The position numbers and the translations under genes are program-made. Below, piece by piece: positions 48,608 to 60,907 of a stretch of 64,000 bases of DNA (positions are counted from its first letter, which is position 1; every line of letters begins with the position of its first letter). Origin of the DNA: Sambucus nigra (Eukaryota; Streptophyta; Magnoliopsida; Dipsacales; Adoxaceae); NCBI GenBank assembly GCA_949130495.1, contig OX422207.1, positions 838,059,573-838,123,572 on the forward strand, written 5' to 3'. The notes under the pieces are model-generated. The model made no database searches. It was not told where the DNA came from and was given only the letters and a program-made list of their open reading frames with translations.

Positions 48608-48935
48608 TTCTTTTTTTATAAGTAGATGATTCAATAAAACAAACCCTTGTAAGGGGGCATAATCCTGTATATAGGAAGTATACAAATAAAATAAGTGAAG
48701 GTCTGAGACCCAATACAAACTAGACACGCCCCTGAACCTCTTCCAAAAACTCAAGAAAGTGAGACAATGACGAATCATGCATTTTCTTATACTAAGTAAG
48801 AAGAAGGCTAAGAAAACTGTATTGAATCCGAGAAGGATCGAGATCGACCCCCTCGAAGCATCTCGTGTTTCTCTCCTGCCAGATGGTTTAAAAGATACAA
48901 TGAGGTATCATCAACCATACTACCCGCACGCTAGT

Positions 48936-49343
48936 CTAACCCCTAGGCCTCCACCAAGTCGCCATCACTTCGCATACCTTATGAGCCATAACCCAAGCAA
49001 TCTGGCATAAACAGACGACTAAATCCCAAAGGCCCCTAGTCACCTGACAATGTAGAAAAATTTGATTAGACGGCTCCTCCTCCTTCTTACATAACCAACA
49101 TATACTATACGTCCTCCTCCATCTATTATGAAGAACCTCAATAGTCAAGACGGATTGCCTGGCAGTAATCCACACAAAGAAACAAACCTTGAGAGGCGCG
49201 TGACTTTTCCAAATGGCCTTCCACGAAAAAAAAGCACCCCTAAGACCCCTCAACACCTTATAATGACTTTTAATAGAAAACCTGCCATCCTTGGAATACA
49301 ACCACCTCAACCCATATACCCCCAAAGACGGATCCGACATCAA
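48936..49343 (-). pseudogene. LINE zf-RVT (reverse-transcriptase zinc-binding) domain
   Basis: GLRWLYSKDGRFSIKSHYKVL, AIWKSHAPLKVCFFVWITA, ICWLCKKEEEPSNQIFLHC and TRGLWDLVV follow the PF13966 pattern in order, including the Cys-x2-Cys and His-x-Cys zinc ligands. 136 codons open; upstream RT is disrupted. Confidence 0.9.
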
Positions 49344-49515
49344 TCTCAGCCAATCAAAGAACTCCTTCGCCTCCTCCAGTTCCCAATCCTGAAAACCCTT
49401 CCTAACCTTTTGGTCCTACACCACACGAGCCCCTACCCTTCACATATGGTCCTGAACTAACCTTTCCTTATATCCACCTAGTCAAAACATCCCCGAGAAG
49501 ATATACTCCAAAGAT

Positions 49516-49549
49516 CCCCCCCCCCCCCCCCCCCCCCCCGCAACCCATT
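49516..49549. repeat. 34-base poly(C) run
   Basis: Uninterrupted C (G on the LINE's coding strand), within the RT region. Could be genuine expansion or a base-calling problem. Confidence 0.95.
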
Positions 49550-50338
49550 TATCCATCCATAACTTGATATGACTCCACTCCCGAGCTAGAAGGAAGTGAG
49601 CAAAGAGAACCACCCCCACCAAAGCACAATACACCTCAACCATCCCACCCCATGATCAGAGAGACCCATAAAATGACCCACCTCATGCCTAGAGACCACC
49701 ACTTTCCTCCACAATCTGTCTCCTTCCAAATTAAAGCTCCACAACTGCTTCCCCAGTAAAGCCTTATTGAATAGGACTAAGATCCTCACCCTAGACCCAC
49801 CCTACCTCAGCGGCCTACACACCACATCTAAACTAACTAAAAAATATTTAAATTGATCATCATTCCCTCTCTAAAGAAAATCCCTCATCATCTTAACCCA
49901 GTTAAAGGGAGAACAGAAAAAAATAAGTCAGAAGGCTAGATAAAATGCTTTTGACCAATGTCAACCGACCACCTTTGGATAGATAAATATGCTTCCAACT
50001 TGATAACCTCCTTTGTCTGGGTACTACATAGAAGAAGAATTAAAATTATCCCCCAAAGGGGGGCTAAGATAAGTATAAGGGAGAGAGCCGACTCGACATC
50101 CTAGAACACTAGCCAGAAGGCCCATGTTACCCACCTCACCAATGGTAAAAATCTCACTCTTACTAATGTTGATATGTAAACCCAACAAAGCCTAAAAACA
50201 AACTAGCAACAACTGTAAAGACCTCACCTCACCCACAGACGCCCCATAGAAAATTAAGGTATCATAACATCCACTCTGAGAACCTCCCAATAGTGATGTA
50301 AAAATGCCATAGTGAACCCGTCCGGGTCAGGCGCCTTG

Positions 50339-50554
50339 TCACCGCAAATTGATCTCAAAAACCTGGACATCAACTTCCTCTGTGGACATCCTTTCCAACT
50401 GACCCACCTCATCCCATGAAATGGTCTCCACTAGAAGCTCTTCCATCTTCGGTCGCCAGGTCTCCTCGATGAATTCCACTCCCACTCCCCCTACTGCCAC
50501 CTTCCCAATACGGTTAAAACGGTGGTGGGAGTTAGCCATTTTATGAAAAAACAT
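50339..50554 (-). pseudogene. LINE linker and N-terminal RT
   Basis: FFHKMANSHHRFNRIGKV is the standard motif between endonuclease and RT. Downstream PDPDGFTMAF (about 50310) is the first RT block, one frame away. Confidence 0.8.
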
Positions 50555-50929
50555 TAGTGTTGTTATCCCCTTACCTTAGCCAAAGTGCCCTAGATTTTTG
50601 CCTCTAACTCACCTCCTCCTAAATCAAATACTCCCCCACCTCCCTTTGTTTTTCTACCCTAGCCACTCTTTTCGCCCCTGACAGACCGCCCACCCCTTCT
50701 TATTCATCGATATCCCAGATATCCTCCAAAGCGTTCTCAATCACTCCCCCACATATCCAAACACATATTTGTTCCACCGAATGATATCCCCTTGAGGCGA
50801 AACAACTTTGTCGCCAATCTAAAGCTCGCGTTCACCTCCAACTCATACCCCTGCCACCACTCCTGAAGCCTCTCAAGGAAATCCTACTCCTTCAACCACA
50901 TGTTCTAAAATCTAAGTGAGATTCTCCCC

Positions 50930-51640
50930 CCACCCCCCCCTCCACACTCCAGTAAAATAGGAGAGTGATTAGAGGTAACATGAGGCATACATGATTGAGA
51001 AATACAAGAAAAAGTGTTCCTCCTAGTCATTAGAAAGTAAAAAATCGGTCCAACTGAAAAAGCGAGGGCTCGTCCCTAAGACTGGACCATGTGAAACTCC
51101 CTACCTCCAAAGGAAGGTCAATCAATTATAAATAATCATTGAAGTCCGAGAAATATCACATATAAGAATTCAACCTCCCCCTACCGCTCCTCTTCGAGGG
51201 GAAATGAACAATGTTGTAGTCCCCCCCAGTGCATCACGAAACACCCCAAACACTTCTAACCCACTCTAATTCCTCCCACAAATCACAATTATCCGATTCC
51301 TCCACTAGCCCATAAACTCCCGAGAATCTCCAAGTGAAACCATCCTCCACATTTTTGAATAAGAATGAAAGAGACCATCCTCTATAAGGAGATCAATTTT
51401 CTCCACCACTCTATTATCCCACAAAATGAAAATTCCACCTGATGCCTCTTTCGAATTGAGACATCACACACTCTATCCTACAATCTCCCTAAATAGAACG
51501 AACCAACTCCCTATCCATTGACCCAAGCTTAGTCTCTTGTAGGCAGACAATATCCGACCTCCACCGCGATAGAGCCCCACTAATCACCCTTATTTTCCTG
51601 AGGACATTCAAACCCTTCACATTCGAAGAGATGAGTTGTA
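50930..51640 (-). pseudogene. LINE endonuclease domain
   Basis: Exonuclease-endonuclease-phosphatase pattern in several frames: CLQETKL near the start, WEELEWVRSVWGVS, GGDYNIVHFPSKRSGRGRL, FTWSSLRDEPSLFQLDRF. Catalytic Glu of LQETKL is retained; many stops. Confidence 0.8.
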
Positions 51641-52300
51641 ACTTCAATGGAAATAGTTAGGACCTCCCAACCCCAACCCCAACCCCCATCTCCACCATGT
51701 CTACCCTCTCCCTCTAACTCTCCTCTATGGATTGAAACAATGCGAGTGCCTTCTTCTCATTGCCCACAAAATTAATGCCTGGAAATTTACTGAAGCCTCC
51801 TATCACACTATCTGCCATTCCTCCTCCTCATACACACTAACACTCTTACCATATATACCTCCGGACACCTCCTCATTCCCCTCCAAAGGCCCAAGCTCCA
51901 CCCATAGCCTGGGGGACATGTCCACCAAACTACACAACTAATCCTTCCCACTCAACGATACCCAAGAAGCATCAGAGGAAACCCTCATAAGATCCCACCC
52001 TCCAACTCTCCTACTCCCTCCTCCACAATCATGCAAAGAATACCGGACGAAGAACTTGGAGCTCTCCCATCGGATGTGATTGAACTCGAAGCGACACCCT
52101 CAAAAAAAGGCACACCTCCTTACAGACTCATTATCCCCTTGACGACCTCGACTTTACCCTCAATCTCCCCTCTAATCTTGAATTTTTCCAAATAACCCCA
52201 TTCTTCAACAGTTTACTCGAGTTAAGACAAGGAACAATTTATTAAAATACGACTCCTGTTTACCATTTTTAATAGGGGGTATTAATTTTAGACTTACTAA

Positions 52301-52716
52301 TTAAACCAAGATCACAATCCTCGTGTACCAAATTGTGCTTAATAACACCATTTGTCAACAGAGATTAAGGCCCGTTAATACTACTACTACAAAAGTCACT
52401 CAAAGGCTCCTTTCCACACCTGCTATTAACAAAGATTTCCATTTCCCTCAAATGAGACACCTCAAAGTGGGTCACGTCCACGCCAATCCCATCATCCCCA
52501 TCAGAGCTATCCAAGACATCACATCCGCCCCCTATATCACCCAAAAAAAGACTGACACCAATGTTCGTCTTATCCTCTACCCTATGACCCACCAACCCTC
52601 GTACACTAGCATGCTCTCTTCCCAAAGAACAAAACTCCTATTCAACAGTGATGTGATCCTGGTATTCGTAACTCTTAACGGCAGTGCTAGAGATACCCAC
52701 GCCACTACCACTGTGT
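52301..52716. other. sequence between LINE and element E
   Basis: Frames open on both strands (plus 52323-52763, minus 52625-52365) with no recognisable domain. May be the decayed LINE 5' part. Confidence 0.4.
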
Positions 52717-53087
52717 TGTTGGAAATAAGCTTTCAAATACACCCACAACTATCTTGTATTTAGCACTCAAATAGTATTATAAATAAGAAAACACTCTTAC
52801 AACTTAACTTCACTCTATTACAACTAATAAGCTTTGCTTATTATCTTCCTTGTTATTTGATGATTCTAATAACTCAAGGATGATAGGTATTTATACTTGA
52901 ACAAAATCAATTGCTACCACACAATGTGGTTCAAACTAAATTAATACACATATTCATAAGCCACCCAATTTTCTTCCACTTATTCAGCCATTATGAAGCA
53001 CTAAGAATAAATAAACACACCTTACCTAACTTAGGATGCTTCTAGGAAATTGGTTGAGAAATATAAAAACAAGTTTATATTTCAACA
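52717..53087 (-). repeat. 3' LTR of element E (371 bp)
   Basis: On the + strand starts TGTTGGAAATAAGC and ends ATTTCAACA, with TGTTG/CAACA inverted ends. Adjacent purine tract supports the boundary. Confidence 0.75.
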
Positions 53088-53184
53088 CCCCCTCCTAAGC
53101 TTGTTTTGTTATGCCAAGAGAATTTCTTAATCTAACAAAGTCCTCATGCTTCAGTTACTTGGTAAATATATCGCCAATTTGATC

Positions 53185-54040
53185 TCAAGATTTTACGCAC
53201 CTCAGTTTCACATCTTTTCTTATAATATATTCTCTTATGTAATGGAAACGAGTATCGATATGCTTGCTTCGATCATGAAAAACTGGATTCTTTTCCAGGG
53301 CTATCACTGACTTGTTATCAACACAAATCTCTATTGGCTCCTCTTGTGATAAACCCAATTCCGTTGGTATATTTTTGAGCCAAATTGCATGACAAACACA
53401 TGATGTAGCGGTTACATATTCAACTTCACATGTAGAGAGTATGACAATTGGTTGCTTCTTTAACATCCACGTGAAAACGGTATCTCCCATGAAAATCACG
53501 AACCCCGTGGTTCTCTTTCTATCATCGGTATCTCCACCCCAATCACTATCGCTATAACCAATAAGCTTGTAATCATTAGACAAAGAGTATAATAAACTAA
53601 AGTCAATTGTACCTCTGAGATAGCGAAGAATTCTTTTTGCAGCCTTAAAATGCGAGGTTGTTGGGTTTTCCATGTATTGACTTACAAGTACAACCGCATA
53701 GAGGATGTCAGGTCTTGTACAAGTTAGGTAGCGTAAACTTCCAACCAAACTCTTGAAGAAAGTTGGATCTATGATTTCGCCTTCGCCATTATTTGATAGC
53801 TTAGCTCCGCACTCCACTGGTGTGTTAATTGGCTTGCCATCATTCATCTTGAACTTCTTGAGGATCTCCTTTGTGTAGCTTTCCTGTCAGATGAAAATTC
53901 CATCTTCTTGTTATTTAACTTCTATGCCAAGATAGTACGCCATTAGTCAAATATCTGTCATCTCGAACTCTTTCATCATTGCTTTCTTGAAGTCATTGAA
54001 TATGTTTGGATTACTTCCGGTAAAAATCAAATAATCCATA
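53185..54040 (-). pseudogene. pol: element E RT C-terminal part and RNase H
   Basis: From right to left: RT end (FNDFKKAMMKEFEMTDI, a MAYYLGIEV segment) with two stops and a frame break in 54040-53850, then a 220-codon open block (53847-53185) with GSLRYLTCTRPDILYAV, YSDSDWGGDTDDRKRTTGF, ILSTCEVEYVTA and KHIDTRFHYIREYI. Usual STxEAEY appears as STCEVEY. The frame continues to DVKLRCVKS before a stop. The upstream YVDD region is beyond D. Confidence 0.9.
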
Positions 54041-57004
54041 TGTAACACCCTGACTAATTAAATACCGGGTAGATACCCCTTTATTAAATTAATTCAAAAT
54101 GCCAAGTTGGTTCAGTTAATAGCATCACTGTCGAAAACATTTTTATAATTACTAACCACCTAGTATTTAAAAGTAAGTGCCAAATTTTAAATTAAGTCTG
54201 ATTAACATGCAGTATAATAATAATGAAAGAATAACATCCATTCACCATAATGAAGTAATGAAATAACCAACACATAATAATAAGAGGTCCGGAGGAAAAC
54301 TCCTCACAACAATACCACAATTGAAAGTAAATATGACAATTCTGAATCCTGAATAAATTACATGCCCGAAATCTGAATAACTGAAATACTGAAATGTCTA
54401 AAAGAAATGGGAGACATGCCCTACAACTGAGAACATGCTGAGTATGGAATCAAAGTAGATGAAGCGTCTACTAGCAAGGTCATGTAACTTCCAGAAACAG
54501 CTACAGCTCGTCACCTGAATGAGAATCCTACGCATGGTGTCCTTGTGGCTGGGCACCTAAAATGGTTTTTACAAAAAAATAGGTTTGAAAGCAAATGGGT
54601 CAGAGCCCGAAAGTGGAAATCATTTTAAAAACAGCAAGTGTTTTAATATCATTAAAACATTAAATGCAAAGTACATGTTAGGACGTGCACTCACATGAAA
54701 TTCTCACCTCTCGACTACATGTGCACTCCTAACGTACCATACCCATCTAGAATGACATACATAACTAACTAACCGTAATAAGTTCTACCCCTTACTACTC
54801 ACATCCCATATTACATTCTAGCGTTATCAATAAAATAGAGGGCTTTACTTAAATTTCGATTCTCAATTAAGCAACACAATTCATTTAGATTATCCCTTTA
54901 TATATATATACTCACAACGTTTCCATATTATCACACAACTCCACATAAAAGTTCTTCATTAACTTAGTGTATATTAATCACATCATAAATATACAATATA
55001 AGAACCCCGAGACCAAGCTGTGGTGCACACATACTCTACTATCCATCCCGGTACATCACGTATAAAAGGATCACGCATTTCGAATCTCTCAGGAATCGTT
55101 CTCAGATAACAACATGACAAATAATGGAGGCGAACACAGTCACATCACATGGGTCACGCACATACCTACGCTCCCACGATCAGCAGACTCATTAACATCC
55201 CAATAAGTCCTTCTCTGACCTATGTTCATCAAGGTAACCAGTCTAAATCCGGGCAACACAAGGATTAGAGGGCCCTAAGCGAACGCAAACCTCCCGTGAT
55301 AGCAAGTATGGTAGGTATGTCATACACATAAAATCAATACAAATACTAAGTATGCACACGTCTTAGTAATCACCGTAATATATTGGTGGTACACTTCTCA
55401 TTCTCGTACTGACATATAATACTACACACTTTATGAGTTCCCGGTTAATATAATAAATTAGGTCGTCAATAGCTCACATCGTAATAGACACTCACGTCCT
55501 ACTTCATATTCTCCCTTAGGTTCAACTACACAACTAGGTTTGACTCCTCATGATATCCCAAACATCTCAAATATACCAATTAATCATCAAGGGAAGGTTA
55601 TCTCTATGTATACACGAGGTTACGGGACACTCGGGATCAAAACAGGCTAAATAGCCTAAACTGTCAACTCGTTCGAAGTCTCGTTCGAACGAGGCTGTTC
55701 GAACGAGAGTTCGTTCGAACGAACTGAGACTTCTAACGAGATCTCGTTCGAATCAAGTGGGCTATCTAACGAGGTCTCGTTCGAACGAACTTCACCCTCG
55801 TTAGAAGTTAATGGTCAACTCGTTAGAAGCTCGTTCGAACGAGGCCGTTCGAACGACCTGGGCAGGTCTTCTAACGAGCGACCAGTTTCGAGCCCAGAAA
55901 TCCTTATTTCATTTTTCCCAATTCTCTTCACTTATAATCTCCTCTAAATGTCATTCTAACACTTGTTCAAGGTTCCTAATCATCCTTAAACATATTTAGG
56001 TCATATACTAACAAGTTTTGTGGGTTTAATCATTATAAATCTCATCCAAATATCAAATCCATACATATATCCCCAATTTCAAGAACATGAACCCTAAGAT
56101 TTACAAATCATCAAAGAGTCTAAATAAATCCTTTTTTTTTCCATCCCAAAATGTATTAACATCAGATTATTCACCTACGTATAGTTCTACATGCAAATCC
56201 TCATCAAAATACAAGTTTCAAATTCCAAATTTCTGGGTTTATATCAAACTCTCAAGAACAATTAGATTTCTATCAATTCCTATGCATGGAAGAAGCATTC
56301 TCTTAATTAAATTGAAATTAAACCACTTGCCTTCTATGTATCTCTGATTTGATGAAGAATTTGATGAAGTATGCTCTCTCTCTCTCTGTAGAATTTCTCC
56401 TCTCTCTCTCTCTATCAGCTTTCTTCTCCAAGTAACGATGGTGGTAATGGGGCTAGGGTTTGTGCTTTACGGAGTTTTGGGCTAATTCTAATAACTCCCG
56501 TAGCCCTCAAATCAGATAATGGTTGGTAGTGGGTTAGTGGGTGTTTTAATTTTCCAATTAAAATACCTAAAATTCGTCAATTAAAAATCCCAAAATTCTA
56601 AAATTACCAAATTGCCCTTATACGTTGCCGGTATGGTCTAAAAATGCCCCGGGACCTAAACCAAACCCCCGGCTAGTGTTTTCTGACTATTTCGACTCTT
56701 CCGGACGCATTGTCGCACTCAAAACGACCATACGGTTAATAGAAATGAAATTCACTTTTTAATTCAAATAAATATATACCTGACGCGACTGTCACACGCG
56801 TCTCAACAAAATTTCCAAATTGACGTATTTCAATCTCACGACAAATTTCATAATTCAATATTCATATATAATCATATATGCACAATATATTCAAATACCA
56901 GCTCGCATCTTGCTAGTATTTTAATCCGGATTAATTTCCAATTAATACGCATTTAATTTAATTAATCCCATAAATAAATATCACGAAAAATACGGGGTAT
57001 TACA
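54041..57004 (-). repeat. 3' LTR of element D (2964 bp)
   Basis: On the + strand starts TGTAACACCCTGAC and ends CGGGGTATTACA. It repeats 61861 onward with an offset of 7820. Includes the palindromic array at 55669-55884. Frames within (55811-56347) are not genes. Confidence 0.95.
55669..55884. repeat. GTTCGAAC palindromic array, D left LTR
   Basis: Six GTTCGAAC palindromes plus two seven-base forms in about 215 bp, together with CTTCTAACGAG (55729, 55870) and CTCGTTAGAAG (55798, 55820). Motif set matches that in element B's LTRs. Confidence 0.9.
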
Positions 57005-57016
57005 TACTTCCCCCCT
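57005..57016 (-). other. polypurine tract of element D
   Basis: Minus-strand AGGGGGGAAGTA directly before the LTR start TGTAATACCCCG. Confidence 0.9.
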
Positions 57017-57046
57017 AATAACTGAATTTCGTCCCGAAATTCGGAA

Positions 57047-58753
57047 CTAGAAAGTACCTGGTAAGAATAACTCTGGATAACGTTCGCGCATCTCTTCCTC
57101 GCATTCCCAGGTGGACTCCTCGATATTATGATGTCTCCACTGAACACGCACTAACGGAACTATCTTTGACCGCAGTTTCCGCTCACTTCGGTCCAAAATA
57201 GCAATCGGCCCCTCTTCGTAGGAGCTATCAGGCTGGAGATCGATGTCCTCCAAAGCAATATGAGAATGAGCCAAATCGTCTCTAAGATATTTCCTTAGCG
57301 AGAAAATATGAAACACATCGTGAATCCGATGCAAATGCTTCGGTAACCCAAGCCTGTACGCAACCGGTCCAATTCGCTCAATAATAGGAAATGATCCCAC
57401 ATATCTCGGTGCCAACTTCCCCTTCTTCCCGAATCGCATGATCCCTTTCATAGGAGATACTCTGAGCAAAACCTGGTCCCCCACTTGGATCTCCCTGAAG
57501 GATCTCTTCGCGTCCGCATAGCTCTTCTGCCTATCCTGAGCTACCCGAATGCGACTCCGAATCATTTCTATCCTCGCCGAAGTATCCTGAATCACTTCCG
57601 GCCCAAGTAGTTTGTTGTCCCCCACCTCCAACCAACATGCTGGGGAACGACAAGTTCTACCGTACAACGCCTCAAATGGAGCCATGCCAATGGTGAACTG
57701 GTAGGAGTTGTTGTAAGAAAACTCCACCAGTGGAAGATACTGCTCCCATCCACCCCCGAAGTCAATGATGCACATACGTAGCATGTCCTCCAACATCTGA
57801 TTTGTACGTTCGGTCTGCCCATCGGTCTGCGGGTGATACGCCATACTCAACCGCAATTTCGTGCCCATAGCCTCCTGAAAACTCTCCCAAAATCGTGAAA
57901 CAAATATCTTCTCTCTGTCAGACACGATATTCAGAGGCACACCGTGAAGTCTCACTATCTCTGCAATGAAGAGCTGGGTATACTGTCCCGTAGTGTAGTC
58001 TGTCCTTACGGGTAGAAAATGAGCAACCTTGGACAACCTATCCACAATAACCCAAACGGAGTCGTGACCTCTCTGTGACGTAGGCAACCCCGTGATAAAA
58101 TCCATGGATATGCTCTCCCACATCCACATCGGAACCTCCAACGGCTGTAGAAGTTCTGTCGGTCTCTGATGGTCCACTTTTACTAGCTGACACGTGGCGC
58201 ATCTAGAAACAAACTCGGCAATATCTCTCTTCATACCGCTCCACCAATACCGTCGTCTCATATCTTGATACATTTTGTCCCTTCCGGGATGTACCGCGAA
58301 CCGTGAGCCGTGCGACTCTGCCATCACCTCATGCCACAATTCCTCCCCTTCCGGAACCACCAATCTCCCATTGAAGCGTAATCCCCCGTCTGAGCTAACG
58401 GTATAGGACTCGGCTCCCTCTGCTAGTAATCGAACTATCTGCTCCTGACAGAACGAGTCATTTGCCTGTGCCCTTACTACCTTCGTGACAATCTGAGGTG
58501 TAACGGTCATCACAGACATGAACGATCGGGCCACTGCATCCTGGTGTCCCAACTCCTTCCACTTGGCCTTCCACACCCCTGCCACCTCATCTGTTGGCCT
58601 ACGGCTCAACGCGTCTGCTACCACGTTAGCCTTCCCCAGGTGATACTGAATATCAAACTGATAGTCCTTTACAAACTCAAGCCACCTTCGCTGCTGCATA
58701 TTCAACTCCTTCTGCGTGAATAGGTACTGTAGGGACTTGTGGTCTGTGAACAA
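57047..58753 (-). pseudogene. pol: element D RNase H end, integrase and chromodomain
   Basis: 568 codons. FTDHKSLQYLF and GKANVVADALSRRP finish RNase H (residues 1-50). The HHCC zinc domain is near 155-190 (HPGRDKMYQDMRRRYWW, CATCQLVK). The integrase core has SMDFITGLP (first Asp), NIVSDREKIF (second Asp) and HPQTDGQTERTNQ (Glu). A GPY-type module follows, and the C-terminal chromodomain with LRSKIVPLVRVQW and EESTWECEEEMRERYP, which in chromoviruses targets integration to heterochromatin. Starts right after a TGA (58754-58756) that splits RNase H. Confidence 0.95.
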
Positions 58754-60313
58754 TCAAAATTTTTCCCCTAGAAGGTAATGTCTCCAAATGCGAAGGGCAA
58801 ATACAACTGCTGCCAACTCCAAGTCATGGGTGGGGTAATTCTTCTCGTTAGGCTTTAGCTTACGGGAAGCATAAGCTATGGCCTGACTCTCCTGCTGCAA
58901 TACACCTCCAAGTCCTTGCAAGGACGCATCGGTGTAAACTAAATACTCAACTCCCGGTCTCGGCAATGCTAACACAGGTGCTGAGGTCAACTTATCCTTT
59001 AACACATCGAATGCCAACTGACAGGCATCACTCCAGATGAATGGCACACCTTTACGAGTCAGGTTTGTCAAAGGACCCGCTATCTTCAAAAATCCCCGAA
59101 TAAACCTCCTGTAGTATCCTGCTAGACCCAAGAAACTACGGATCTCCGTCGGTGTCATGGGCTGTCCCCACTCCCTCACCGCGGATACCTTCCCCGGATC
59201 AACCGATATCCCCTGGTCAGAAATAATGTGTCCCAAAAACTGGACCTCCTTCAGCCAAAATCCGTACTTCTCATACTTTGCATATAACTCATTCTGACGT
59301 AGTGTCTGCAAAACTTGCCTCAAATGCTCGGCGTGCTCCTCCTCTGTCTGGGAGTAAACCAGAATATCATCAATGAAGACAATGACAAACTGATCTAGGA
59401 AATCCCTGAACACCCTATTCATTAGATCCATAAACACAGCTGGAGCATTGGTCAAACCAAAAGGCATAACCCGAAACTCGTAAGAACCATATCTCGATAA
59501 GAATGCAGTCTTCGAGACGTCCTCCTCCCTGATACGCAACTGATGGTATCCCGACCTCAAATCAATCTTTGAGAAGAAAGAAGCTCCTCTCAACTGGTCG
59601 AATAAGTCATCGATTCGAGGCAACGGATACTTATTCCGTATCGTGACCTTATTCAACTCCCGGTAGTCCACACACAATCTCAGTGAACCGTTTCTCTTCT
59701 TCACAAAAAACACAGGGGCACCCCACGGCGAAGTACTCCACCGAATAAACCCCTGACCCAATAACTGCTCAATCTGATCCCGTAACTCCCTCATCTCAGC
59801 TGGGGCCATATGGTACGGTGCACGTGCTATAGGTCTCGTATCTGGCAACAAGTCTATGACAAAGTCTATCTCTCGACTGGGGGGTAGGCCTGGTATCTCC
59901 TGAAACACATCGGAATACTCCCGAATGACTGGGATCGAATACAAAGGAATCACAACCTCCTTAGAGGTATCCTCCTCTATGTAATATAAATGAGCGGTCG
60001 AACCTCCCTCTGGGCGAGGCATCGCCACTACAAACATCTCTTGCCCCGGAATGGCAAAAACAATGCTCCCACCGAAGCAATCAATCATGGCTCTATGATC
60101 TGCGAGCCAATCCATACCGATAATCACATCGTGCACATGCATATCTAATACTAACATGTCTGCAGGTAATACCAAACCCCCAATCTCTACCCCCACTCCC
60201 TGGCATATAAAGAATATAAGTGACCCACTCCCCAATGGTGAGTCTACACACGTAACTGTGCTCTCTGCGGTAGCTAACAATACTAAGGCTTTCGCAAAAT
60301 GTGTAGCTATAAA
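58754..60313 (-). pseudogene. pol: element D protease end, reverse transcriptase and RNase H
   Basis: Begins after the TGA at 60314-60316 that follows the protease active-site context DTGATH. Protease flap and end: [19 protein letters not shown] shows [48 protein letters not shown] and the catalytic FIDDILVYS. RNase H starts [13 protein letters not shown] and reaches [22 protein letters not shown] before the TGA at 58754. Frame is continuous with both neighbours. Confidence 0.95.
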
Positions 60314-60907
60314 TCAATGTGTTGCCCCCGTATCAATCAAAACCCGACCTATAGTGCCATGGATAGGAAACGTACCCTCAATCGCGGGTGGTGCCTGCGG
60401 AGCTGCTGCCTGGTGGACGTTATAGACACGTCCATACTGTAACTGTCCCTGCTGCACAGGAACTGCTGGAATGGCTGGAAGAGCTGGCACCTGGGCTGGA
60501 GCTGGGAGGGCTGGTGGAAAAAGTGGCCTCTGTGGCTCATGTCTAGCACCCTGCTGCTGCTGCGAGGCCTGGCCCCTATCAGGACAGTCCTGGCGTTTAT
60601 GGCCAGTCTTGCCACAAACATATCACTTCCCCTGGAAGTTCCCCCCTCTCTGTCCCTAATGCCCCCGACCCTGGTGGCCGTTACCGTTCCTCCACTGGCC
60701 CTGCTGAAACTGCTGCTGTTGGCCATTCTGACCCTGCTGGCCCTGATGGCCGTTCGGACCCTGATGGCCCTGTCGGAAACCTCCCTGTCCGTGCCTGAAA
60801 TTCCCTGACCTGAACCTCTTGTGATCCCCCTGCTGGGTACCTTGATCACTCTGCCTCTTCCCCTGAACAGATTGTGCCCCACCGGCACCATTTCCTCCAG
60901 TCCTGCC
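60314..60907 (-). pseudogene. gag-pol: element D nucleocapsid and protease start
   Basis: Gln/Gly-rich basic linker, then a zinc knuckle (YVCGKTGHKRQDC) whose first Cys codon position is TGA (60623-60625). A TAG precedes it at 60656-60658. Further on is a Pro/Ala/Gln-rich spacer, then the protease motif LIDTGATH (about 60317-60340). All in the same frame as gag and pol. Confidence 0.88.

Larger units (their letters stand above)
48608..52300 (-). mobile_element. L1-type LINE, minus strand, decayed
   Basis: Right to left: endonuclease (about 51640-50930, starting with NVKGLNVLRKIRVISG and CLQETKLGSMDREL, later GSFTWSSLRD and QLDRF), linker and RT start (50554-50339, FFHKMANSHHRFNRIG, then DKAPDPDGFTMAF just beyond), RT remnants with many breaks (about 50330-49350), zinc-binding domain (49343-48936). 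T-rich sequence near 48608 may be the poly(A) tail on the opposite strand. 51700-52300 shows no recognisable ORF1. A 34-base C run lies in the RT part. Confidence 0.8.
52717..54040 (-). mobile_element. element E: 3' end of a small Ty1/copia element, interrupted by element D
   Basis: LTR 52717-53087, purine tract (minus AAGCTTAGGAGGGGG, 53088-53102) and the RT/RNase H end of pol. At 54040-54041 the RT frame is cut directly by the start of element D's LTR. The remaining part of E would be to the right of D, outside the window. Confidence 0.85.

Noticed and set aside
52323..52763. Plus-strand 146-codon frame
   Set aside because: No domain recognised, extends into element E's LTR, and lies opposite the LINE; not supportable as a gene.
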